From positions 1 to 35,122 of the forward strand of contig DASTPP010000037.1 in the NCBI GenBank assembly GCA_035762175.1: a DNA stretch of 35,122 bases, given 5' to 3'. The notes under the pieces were generated by a model, which was not told the DNA's origin, made no database searches, and was given only the letters and a program-made list of their open reading frames with translations. The translations under genes were made by a program, and so were the position numbers. Source of the stretch: DASTPP01 sp035762175. GTDB lineage: Bacteria > Myxococcota_A > Polyangia > Polyangiales > Polyangiaceae. Positions within the stretch are counted from its first letter, which is position 1, and each line of letters opens with the position of its first letter. Shown in pieces: positions 1 to 6,835 of this stretch.

Positions 1-414
1 CGTGGCGCCGAAGTGGCGCGCCAGCGCCGGCGGGTCGAAGCCCAGCCGCTCGCACAGCGGGCGGAAGCGCGCGCGCGGGGCCACGAGCGCGGCGGCGACG
101 AGGTCGGCCGTCGCCTCGCGCTCGGGCCCGCCGACGCGCAGCTGCCCGAGCCACCACTCGCCCAGCTCGTGCAGGGCGGCGAAGGTGCGCTCGGGCCCCG
201 AGAGCCGCCGGCTGACCCAGACTCGCCAGCCGGACAGCGTGCGCTCGAGCATCGCCTCCTTGCCGCCGAGCAGGCGGCGGGCCGTCTGCAGCCGCCCGGC
301 CGCCTCGAGCTTCGCGACGAGCGCCTCGGCGGCCCCGGGCCGGCCCCCGTCGAGGCCGAAGAACTCGTAGATGGCGGTCGCGCAGCGATCGGGGTGCGGA
401 GGCACCTCCACCAT
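1..414 (-). CDS. ImmA/IrrE-type metallopeptidase-like protein (partial, C-terminus off the window)
   Basis: I read this reading frame directly from the minus strand. It starts at the ATG complementary to 412-414 and stays open to the left edge, giving 138 residues without a stop. Residues 77-88 read RTFAALHELGEW, which matches the metal-binding helix of the ImmA/IrrE (DUF955) family. About 15 residues later comes the family's second conserved stretch, an E-x-x-A-x-x-x-x-A-A-L-x-x-P-R pattern around residues 98-114. In the family these peptidases often cleave or activate a partner repressor. Here the zinc motif is H82-E83-L-G-E86, with glutamate where the classic motif has a second histidine, so activity is uncertain. 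No helix-turn-helix is visible in the part seen. A perfect palindrome sits just upstream. The family call is fairly sure; the target is unknown. Confidence 0.72.
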   Translation of the reverse strand, partial: MVEVPPHPDRCATAIYEFFGLDGGRPGAAEALVAKLEAAGRLQTARRLLGGKEAMLERTLSGWRVWVSRRLSGPERTFAALHELGEWWLGQLRVGGPEREATADLVAAALVAPRARFRPLCERLGFDPPALARHFGAT

Positions 415-429
415 GGGCGAGACCCTAGC

Positions 430-445
430 AGACGTCCGGACGTCT
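430..445. promoter_or_regulatory. Perfect 16-bp palindrome upstream of the ImmA-like gene
   Basis: AGACGTCCGGACGTCT is a perfect palindrome lying 15 bp upstream of the start codon of the leftmost minus-strand gene. Its position would place it in the promoter or leader, as expected for a dimeric repressor site. The half-site AGAC/GTCT recurs in a wider inverted repeat about 35 bp away. The function is inferred from position and symmetry only. Confidence 0.4.
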
Positions 446-478
446 AACAGCTGGAAACTGAACGCGCGACCAGCGGTT

Positions 479-512
479 TGTCTTTGACATCGATGTTTTT
501 AGACATTAGGTT
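479..512 (+). promoter_or_regulatory. Candidate promoter with inverted repeat
   Basis: TTGACA at 484-489 is followed after 17 bp by TAGGTT at 507-512. This is a perfect -35 box and a partial -10 box, in one of the few AT-rich stretches of the region. The inverted repeat TGTCT-N17-AGACA (479-505) brackets the -35 box and would suit a repressor. It could drive the small gene starting at 555. The assignment is based on sequence resemblance only. Confidence 0.35.
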
Positions 513-554
513 GCCCCCCCTCGTCCTTGCCGGGACGCCACCAAGAGAACCCCC

Positions 555-1016
555 ATGCGAACGACCGCCCGTCGGTTCCGGCCGATCTTTCACCGCCCCG
601 CCTCGCTGCCCTCCCGCCCCTCGCTGCCCGCTCGCCCCCCGCTGTCGTCCCGCCCGGCGCTACCCCCCCCGACCTCGCCCGACCCCGAGCCGGTCGCGCT
701 CGAGATCGACCCCGCCGCGCCCTCGCTGCGCCTCAAGGCCTGGCTGCGCCTCGGCGCCCACGCCGTGCTGGCCGCCGCCTGGGTCACGCTGCCGCAGCTC
801 GTCGGCGGGCGCATTCACCGCGACCGCGAGCCGCTCGTCGTCGAGGTCGACCGCCCCTGCCCGTGCGGCCGCGCCGCGCATGCGTCCGGCCCCTCGCTGC
901 GCGAGAGCCTGGCGCCCAACGACGACGCCGCCCTCGACGAGCCCGAAGCCCCCGCCGCCCCGAGGCCTCGCCCGCCCTCGGCGGCGGGCTTTTGCGAGCC
1001 GCCGCGCGCGCCCTGA
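555..1016 (+). CDS. Small hypothetical protein, Pro/Ala-rich
   Basis: This is a 153-residue reading frame with GC-rich third positions typical of its neighbours. It starts at ATG 43 bp after a candidate promoter and has a purine-rich AAGAGA about 7 bp upstream. The N-terminal 50 residues are rich in Pro, Arg and Ser. Residues 50-95 look like a folded segment (VALEIDPAAPSLRLKAWLRL, then a hydrophobic stretch and LVVEVDRPC). Two closely spaced cysteines (C-P-C) occur in the middle, and the tail is acidic and then proline-rich. I recognise no family. It converges on the isoprenoid-synthase-like gene with a 1-bp gap. It may be real, but a spurious frame in GC-rich DNA cannot be excluded. Confidence 0.4.
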   Translation: MRTTARRFRPIFHRPASLPSRPSLPARPPLSSRPALPPPTSPDPEPVALEIDPAAPSLRLKAWLRLGAHAVLAAAWVTLPQLVGGRIHRDREPLVVEVDRPCPCGRAAHASGPSLRESLAPNDDAALDEPEAPAAPRPRPPSAAGFCEPPRAP

Positions 1017-1017
1017 T

Positions 1018-1893
1018 TCAGGCGGCCTCGAGCGCCGTCGCGACGAGCCCGAGCGCGGCGAAGGCGTCGAGCGCGTCGCGGAAGTCGCCGCCCCCGCCCC
1101 GCGCCTCGGCCTGCAAGGCGGCCGCGCGCGCCTCGAGCCAACGCCCGAGCGCCCCGAACCCCGCCGCGGTCGCCAGCGGGGCGGCGTCGGCCGCGAGCAG
1201 CGCGGACGCGAGGTGCATCGACCGCGGCGACACGCCGAGCAGTTGGGGCACGCTCCGGCCGCGCTCCCGGCGGTCTTCTTCGTGGTCGGCGCCGTCGTCG
1301 AGCAGCTGCAGCGAGAGCATCAGCAGGCGGAAGGGCCGCACGAAGGCCCGCGCCCAGGCGGGGTCGAGGCGCTCGAGAAGCGCGCACGACGCGAGCGAGA
1401 ACCAGGCCGTCTTCTCGCACACGAGGGCGGCGTACGCGCCGAAGGAGAGCGAGCCGAGCCGGAAGGCCCTACGCTCTTCGGCCGCCGCCGCCTTCAGGCG
1501 CTGCAGGCTCGCCAGCGCCAAGATGCGCGCCTCTCGGGGGCGGGGGTGCAGGTCGGCGAGGGCGTCGGCCCAGCGTCCGACCAGCGCGCGGCGCAGCCCG
1601 GGCCCGACGTCGCCCGGGCGCGCCTGACCGTCGGCGAGCCGGTCGAGCGTCAGGCCCATGTACCCCCCGTACCAATGGACGAGCCGGGTCCGGTCGAGGA
1701 GCTCGTCGTCGACCTGTAGACTCTCGGCCGCAAAGTGGGGCAAGTCGACCACAGGCCGTAGCGTCGCGTACGACGACCAGCTCGCCCCCGGCCCCCCGAG
1801 CCCGAGGGCCTCGGGCAGCCGCTGCGCGGCCGCGCGCAGGCCGGGGTCGAAGGACGCGACGAGCCGGTCGTAGGCCCGATCGAGCGAGGTCAC
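1018..1893 (-). CDS. Class I isoprenoid-synthase-like protein
   Basis: This 291-residue, helix-rich protein has the two aspartate clusters of class I isoprenoid synthases. The first, degenerate, is TLDRLADG with D84 and D88. The second is LQLLDDGADHEED with D199, D200 and D203. In the family these carboxylates bind Mg2+ and the diphosphate of a prenyl substrate. A conserved-looking CEKTAW segment (residues 159-164) lies on the helix before the second cluster. The start is a GTG at 1891-1893 overlapping the stop of the upstream gene as GTGA, which implies translational coupling. A longer frame exists upstream but would overlap that gene out of frame. The substrate, and whether it condenses or cyclises prenyl chains, cannot be told. 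No other terpene gene is adjacent. Confidence 0.62.
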   Translation of the reverse strand: MTSLDRAYDRLVASFDPGLRAAAQRLPEALGLGGPGASWSSYATLRPVVDLPHFAAESLQVDDELLDRTRLVHWYGGYMGLTLDRLADGQARPGDVGPGLRRALVGRWADALADLHPRPREARILALASLQRLKAAAAEERRAFRLGSLSFGAYAALVCEKTAWFSLASCALLERLDPAWARAFVRPFRLLMLSLQLLDDGADHEEDRRERGRSVPQLLGVSPRSMHLASALLAADAAPLATAAGFGALGRWLEARAAALQAEARGGGGDFRDALDAFAALGLVATALEAA

Positions 1894-2318
1894 CACTTCC
1901 CCGCCATCGCGTCGGGCTCGTAGGGGGCGAGCGCCGCGTTCTCGTGCTCGCACATCAGGGCGTAGAGCCGCTCGGCCTCGGCCGCCCGCAGCCGGAACGC
2001 GCCCACCACCCCGGGCTCGCCCTCGAGCACCTCCCGGTTGACGCGCTCGGCCACCGCCCGCCAATCGACGAGTTGCGCGGGCGCGAAGTACTCGTGCTCG
2101 AGAAAGGAGGCGTGAATCTTCCACACGACGGGCGCGTTGCCCGCCTCGGGCTCTTGCCCCGGGTTCCGCTGGCGCCACGCGACGAGGTCGTTGGCGAGCT
2201 TCGCGTAAAAGAGCGCGAGATCGTGGCGCCTCTGCGCCGTCGGCAGCGAGGGGTCGACGTTGGGCGAGAGACGGTCACTCCCGGGCGCACCCGGCATCCG
2301 AAAAGGAACATGGGTCAT
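1890..2318 (-). CDS. Hypothetical protein coupled to the isoprenoid-synthase-like gene
   Basis: This 142-residue protein starts at the ATG complementary to 2316-2318, preceded by an excellent ribosome binding site (GGAGGTGAG). The open frame extends further upstream but that part lacks coding character. Its stop overlaps the GTG start of the next gene by four bases, so the two are co-translated. The sequence is soluble, with a His/Tyr/Trp-rich centre (WKIHASFLEHEYFAPAQLVD, residues 68-87), and a charged helical C-terminus. I recognise no domain. The coupling suggests it works with, or stabilises, the isoprenoid-synthase-like enzyme. Confidence 0.68.
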   Translation of the reverse strand: MTHVPFRMPGAPGSDRLSPNVDPSLPTAQRRHDLALFYAKLANDLVAWRQRNPGQEPEAGNAPVVWKIHASFLEHEYFAPAQLVDWRAVAERVNREVLEGEPGVVGAFRLRAAEAERLYALMCEHENAALAPYEPDAMAGKW

Positions 2319-2716
2319 GGCACTCACCTCCGGTTTGTCCCTGCGTTTCGCAAGAAGCATGCCGCGGCCTTCGCGCCCCGCCCCGGCGGCGCCGCTCGCG
2401 CAGAAGAACGTAAATTCAGAGCACCCGAGGCGCCGGCGAGGCCCCGCGGGGCAACGGCGATTGGACGCTTTCGTCCACCGGCGCGCGCGCTCGGGCCGGA
2501 TCCATCCCGTCGCGGGGGCGGCACTCGGTTTGCTTTGCGGTGAGGGCGGCGCCTGCCTTCCCGCTTCGGCAGGGGCGGCGCCCGCCTGGCGTTCATCGCT
2601 CTCCGCTCGAGACACCCAAGAGGTCGCATGGTCCCGAAACGTGCCCGGATGCCCGCCCGAAACGCCCCTCGAACAGGCCTCGCGTTGCGAGGCGGCCCCG
2701 CCCCTGGGAGGCATCG
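2319..2716. other. Divergent intergenic region
   Basis: This 398-bp region separates the divergent 142-aa gene from the double-protease gene, so it must hold both promoters. I see a slightly AT-richer patch around 2410-2425, an imperfect GC-rich hairpin around 2540-2580 (CCTGCC/GGCAGG arms), and the ribosome binding site GGGAGG at 2706-2711. No confident promoter boxes or small gene were found. Confidence 0.4.
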
Positions 2717-5700
2717 GTGAGCCGGGGGCCGGCCGAGGGCTTCGGCGTTGGGTTCGTGAGCCCCGAGTACGCGCTCTTGGAGGTCTTCGGCGGCACCACG
2801 AACCTCAGCCGCCCGATCGAGCGCAACCTCGATGACATCGAGGCGTGCGCCGTGCCGCGTTGCGGGGTGCTCGCGCTCGTCGACACCCGGGCGCGCGAGC
2901 GGGCCGAGGTGCTCGCGTTCGGCCGCGGGGTCGGCGGCGCCGCCCGGCGCGAGCTCGCGCACGCGTGGGGCGAGAAGCTCGCGGCCGACCCGACCCGCAA
3001 GCTCGGCGAGTTTCTGCGCCGCGGCGCCCAGACCTTCGGCGGCGCGACCCACCTCGCGGTGGGGTTCCGGGGGCACGGCGACGGGCTCGGCGAATTTACC
3101 GCCCCCCTTTGGGCCCGGGGGGCGTTCTTCGTTACCGATCCCGAAGGCGGCGGCCTCGCCGGCCCGAGCGCCCGTCAGGTTCCGGCGCTGCCTTCTCTTT
3201 ACGACGTTGAGGCCGAGGGCGAAGGGGGGCGGCCCGAGGTCGGCGGCGGGGCCGAACGGCGCCTCGCTTCCGATGCGGACGAGAGAAAGGTCGAGAGGCG
3301 CTTCGTCTTCGACACCATGGTCGGCCGGGCGCTCTCGCTCGCCGACATCGCCCGCGCCTTGGGCGGCGTGCTGGGCCCCGAGGCCGGCCGGGCCGCCGAC
3401 GTGCTCATGTTCGACTCGTGCCTGAGCGGCTCGGTCGAGATCTACGAAGAGCTGCGGCGCTACGCCCGGGCGTTCGTGGCGTCCGAGCACCTCTTGCCGG
3501 CCAGCGGCCTGCCTTACGGCGAGATGCTCCGGCGCCTGAACGCCGCCGAGGCCCCGCTCGGGGGCGAGGGCTGGGCGAAGGTCGCCGTCGAAGCCTTCGC
3601 CGACGTCTACCGAGGGTTCAAGCCGAGCTACGCCTGGGCCCTCTCGGCCTTTCGCACGTTCGCCGACGACGTGGCCTCGCCCATCGCGCTCGCCTTCCAG
3701 GCGCTCGTCGGCGCGCTGCGGGGCATGGGGGGCGCCTTCCGCTCGTGGCCCGCCGAGGTCGCCGGCGGCGCTTGCGCTTCGTACGGCGCCATCGGGGTGC
3801 CTTGCGGGGCCGCCGAGGGGACGGTCGACCTGCTCGATCTCGGGCATTTCTTTCTCGAGCACCCCCGCAGCTCGGCCGGCGTGAAGTCGGGCGCCCGGCA
3901 GCTCGTGCGCGCCATCGAGGCGTCTCGAATCGAGCACGCCGACCTCGGCCGGGCGGCGGCCTTGGGGGGTCGCAGCGGCGGCCTCTCGATCTGGCTGGCG
4001 CCCGCCGCGAGTTGGCAAGACGGCCTGCTCCCCTCGTACAAGAGCCTGGCCTTCAACCGCATCACGGGCTGGGCCGACTACGTCGAGAGCTTGGTGCGGG
4101 CTGACGCGCCGGCCGCGCGGGCTCGCGCCGGCGAGCCCGCGGCCGATCTCGCCGCGGCGCCGGGGCGCCCGGCGGGCCCTCGGGCGACGGCGGCGCCGGC
4201 GGGCGACCCCTGGGGCGGCGCGACGCGAAAGGCCCTCGTCGTCGGGTGCGACACCTTCGGCCTGCGGGGCGCCGCGGGCGACGCCCGGCGCATGGCGGCA
4301 GCCTTGGAGGGCCGGGGCTTTCGGGTCGACGCGCTCGAGGGCCGGGCCGCGACGCGCGACGCGCTGCTCGCCCGCTACGACGCCCTCGTCGAGCGCGCCC
4401 GCCCCGGCGACGCGGTCGTCGTTCATTTCTCGGGGCACGGGGGGCTCGTCGCCAACCCGAGGTACGGCGCGGGCTCGACGCGCGAGCCCGAGTTCTTTCA
4501 GTTTCTCGTGCCCGCCGACTTCGGCGAGACCGGGCGCGCGCCCTTTCGCGGCGTGCTGAGCTACGAGCTCTCGCTGCGCCTCGCGCGCCTGACCGAGCGC
4601 ACCCGCAACGCCACGATCGTTCTCGACTGCTGCCACGCCGCGCAGATGTCGCGCGGCGACTCGCTCGTGCCCAAGGCGCTGCCCGAGCCGATCGTCTCGG
4701 GGCTCGACGAGCTGCTCGCGTGCTTGCGGGTCGACCCCGCCGAGCTCGCCCGCATCGACGCCCTGGGCAACCCGCACGCGGTGCGCCTCGTCGCTTGCGA
4801 CGTCGACCAGGTCGCCTACGAGCGGAGGGCCGGCGGCGAGGCCGGCGGCCTGCTCACCGAGGCCTTCGTGCGGGCCCTCGGCGAGGCGGGCGAGGCCGAC
4901 GTGGCCTGGCGGGTCTTTCTGGCGAGGGTGCGCGAGCTCGTCGGGGCGCGCTCTTCGTCGCAGCGGCCTTCGGTCGAAGGGCCCTCGGGCCGGGCGCTCT
5001 TCTCGGCCGACGCGCCGAGGCGTGGCAGGGTGCTCTCGCTGCTGCGCGCGGGCGACGAGCTCTTTCTCGACGGGGGCCGCATCGCCGGCGTCGCCCCCGG
5101 CGACGAATACGCCCTGATGCCCCTCGGCGCCGCCCGCTACGACGAGCGCGAGAAGCGCGCCACGGCGAGGGTCATCGCGGCCGGCCCGCTCCGATCGCGG
5201 GTCGCGCTCGACGGCCCCGCGCCCGACGAGCTGGCGGGCGCCCCCGCCTTCCCCACGCGGCGGGCGCCGAGGCCGCTGCGGGTCTGGTTTCACGGCGACG
5301 GGAGGGCGCGGGGCCTGCTGGCCGAAGCGCTGGCCGGCTCGCGCCTGCTCGTCCTCGCGGAGACCGGGGGCGAGACGCCAGGCGGCGTGCGCGCCGCCGG
5401 GCCGCACGTCACGGCCGACGGTCGGGAGGTGATCGAGCCCGACGTCTCGGCCGAGGGCGCCGCCCTCGTCGTGCGGGCCCGCGGCCGCGAGCTCTTCGCC
5501 CCGCTACCCCTGCGGGGGGGCAGCGACGCGTACGGCGAGCTCGTCGAGAAGCTCGAGCGCCTCGCCCTCGAGCGTTCGTTGCGCGAATCGTTCGGTGAGC
5601 ACGGCATCGACCGGGGCGAGCTCGACGTCGAGCTCGGCCTCGTCGAGGGGGGCCAGTCCCGGCCGAAGGGCGCCGGCGCCCTCTTCGCCCTCGGCGATTC

Positions 5701-6127
5701 TCTCTATCTCCACCTTCGCAACCGCGGCGCCCGCACGCTCCACCTTCACGTCTTCAACCTCGGCATAACCCGGACCTTCGACCTTCTATCGAAGAGCCAC
5801 CCGCTAGGCATCAAGCTCGAGCCCGGGCGCGAGCATACGCTCGGCCGCCACCACGCGACCGGGGCCCTCGTCGGCATGAGGCTCTGGCTGCCCGACGACG
5901 CCCCCGCAGGCCCCACGTTCGCCGAATCTCTCGTCGTCTTTGCCCTGAGCGCGCCCCACAGCCTGCAGGCCCTCGCCTCGCCGGCCGAAGCGACGCGCGG
6001 CGGGCCCCCCGCGCGGTCGGGCGCGCTCGCGGGCGGCGACGCTACAGAAACCATAGCGCAGGGCGCGTCCCCGTTCGAGCACGAGCCCTACCTCGCGCTC
6101 GAGTTGCCTTTCCGGCTGGGGCGTTGA
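2717..6127 (+). CDS. Double caspase-fold protease: clostripain-like (C11) plus caspase (C14) domains
   Basis: This is a 1136-residue protein. The GTG start at 2717 follows GGGAGG by 5 bp; the frame is open further upstream but without coding character. Residues 18-450 match clostripain-like C11 peptidases, with the catalytic pair in GHGDG (H120) and FDSCLSG (C235). After a roughly 50-residue Ala/Pro linker, residues 505-760 form a second caspase-like C14 domain beginning KALVVGCD, with SGHGG (H574) and LDCCHAAQ (C639). Both dyads look intact. Residues 770-1000 are an unrecognised beta-rich region. Residues about 1000-1090 (DSLYLHLRNRGARTLHLHVF) resemble the DUF4384-like beta-sandwich found behind bacterial caspases. 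No signal peptide or membrane helix is seen, so it is probably cytosolic. Known bacterial caspases act in regulated proteolysis, cell death or phage defence. The substrate is unknown. Confidence 0.85.
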   Translation: MSRGPAEGFGVGFVSPEYALLEVFGGTTNLSRPIERNLDDIEACAVPRCGVLALVDTRARERAEVLAFGRGVGGAARRELAHAWGEKLAADPTRKLGEFLRRGAQTFGGATHLAVGFRGHGDGLGEFTAPLWARGAFFVTDPEGGGLAGPSARQVPALPSLYDVEAEGEGGRPEVGGGAERRLASDADERKVERRFVFDTMVGRALSLADIARALGGVLGPEAGRAADVLMFDSCLSGSVEIYEELRRYARAFVASEHLLPASGLPYGEMLRRLNAAEAPLGGEGWAKVAVEAFADVYRGFKPSYAWALSAFRTFADDVASPIALAFQALVGALRGMGGAFRSWPAEVAGGACASYGAIGVPCGAAEGTVDLLDLGHFFLEHPRSSAGVKSGARQLVRAIEASRIEHADLGRAAALGGRSGGLSIWLAPAASWQDGLLPSYKSLAFNRITGWADYVESLVRADAPAARARAGEPAADLAAAPGRPAGPRATAAPAGDPWGGATRKALVVGCDTFGLRGAAGDARRMAAALEGRGFRVDALEGRAATRDALLARYDALVERARPGDAVVVHFSGHGGLVANPRYGAGSTREPEFFQFLVPADFGETGRAPFRGVLSYELSLRLARLTERTRNATIVLDCCHAAQMSRGDSLVPKALPEPIVSGLDELLACLRVDPAELARIDALGNPHAVRLVACDVDQVAYERRAGGEAGGLLTEAFVRALGEAGEADVAWRVFLARVRELVGARSSSQRPSVEGPSGRALFSADAPRRGRVLSLLRAGDELFLDGGRIAGVAPGDEYALMPLGAARYDEREKRATARVIAAGPLRSRVALDGPAPDELAGAPAFPTRRAPRPLRVWFHGDGRARGLLAEALAGSRLLVLAETGGETPGGVRAAGPHVTADGREVIEPDVSAEGAALVVRARGRELFAPLPLRGGSDAYGELVEKLERLALERSLRESFGEHGIDRGELDVELGLVEGGQSRPKGAGALFALGDSLYLHLRNRGARTLHLHVFNLGITRTFDLLSKSHPLGIKLEPGREHTLGRHHATGALVGMRLWLPDDAPAGPTFAESLVVFALSAPHSLQALASPAEATRGGPPARSGALAGGDATETIAQGASPFEHEPYLALELPFRLGR

Positions 6128-6130
6128 GGT

Positions 6131-6154
6131 GCGGGCCCGCGGCGCAGGGCCCGC
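6131..6154 (+). terminator. GC-rich hairpin after the double-protease gene
   Basis: GCGGGCCC at 6131-6138 pairs with GGGCCCGC at 6147-6154 across an 8-nt loop, 3 bp after the stop codon. The stem is perfect, but no U-rich tract follows, so intrinsic termination is only plausible. Confidence 0.35.
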
Positions 6155-6612
6155 GCCCCCGCGGGGCGGGCGTTTTCGGCTGCCACCGCCGATGGCTTCG
6201 GGGCGGGGTGATGGGGGACGAACTCGTCCGCCGGGCCCCCGCTCGGTGGACGAATACGGCCATGTCGATTCGAGCGTGGCCGCGCCTCGGCGCCGCGCCG
6301 GCTCGGCGGGCAACGCGCGGGCAGTCGTCCGGCCGCGCGGCGGGGCGCGTTCCCGCGGGCGCGGGCGGGGCGGGGGGCGGCGTGTGGGTGGCACACCGCA
6401 ATGCGCCCGCGCCTGCGAAGTTTTTCGCCCTTGGTGTGGTGCGAATTGCCCCAGGTGCGGCCCGGCGCGCAAAGTCTGCGGACGATACAAACAGGCGGAT
6501 GTTCCCAAATCCAGTGAGGGCGTGCATTGAAAGCAATACGGGCACGGGCGCACAGGGTGAGAGAAGCCCAGAGAGCGTTCGAATTAAGTAGTTTGATGAC
6601 GACCCTTCTTCG

Positions 6613-6642
6613 GTGACAGAGCGACGAAAAAGGGGGTATCGT
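6613..6642 (+). promoter_or_regulatory. Candidate promoter of the CHAT-FGE gene
   Basis: GTGACA (6613-6618) and TATCGT (6637-6642) are separated by 18 bp and match five of six and four of six positions of the housekeeping consensus. They lie in an AT-richer patch about 190 bp upstream of the GTG start. It is a resemblance only. Confidence 0.33.
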
Positions 6643-6835
6643 GGCCGTGCTGTGATGTGTCGCGAGCACTCGCTTCGTTGCGTTCAGGGCGGGTCGCCGC
6701 GGGCGAACGCTCTCGCCGGGGTCGCCCCGCGCGCGGCGGCCTCGCTCCGCGGGCCCGGCGCGCTTCGCGTCGCGAGGCCGAGCGCGGCTCGTCACCGCTC
6801 GCCCACCAACCCCGCTCGACTCCCGGAGGCGCGCC

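Larger units (their letters stand above)
6128..6835. other. Long intergenic region between the two caspase-fold genes
   Basis: About 700 bp without a convincing gene. The first 280 bp are GC-rich with a hairpin after the stop. The stretch 6410-6650 is clearly AT-richer than the rest of the window and holds a candidate promoter at 6613-6642. The last 180 bp are again GC-rich and form a long leader. Short open frames here on both strands show no domain and no ribosome binding site, and were rejected. The length and base shift suggest independent regulation of the CHAT gene or a transferred segment. Confidence 0.4.

Noticed and set aside
2324..5407. Long antisense open frame across the double-protease gene
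   Set aside because: It is a shadow frame kept open by high GC. It has no domains and lies fully antisense to a gene with two complete catalytic domains.
6389..6404. Sigma-54-like promoter (TGGCAC...GC)
   Set aside because: The distance between the GG and GC elements is one base too long for a sigma-54 promoter, and the -12 part does not match TTGC.
6129..6591. Small plus-strand genes in the gap before the CHAT gene
   Set aside because: Arg/Gly-rich frames without a ribosome binding site, recognisable fold or coding-type third positions.
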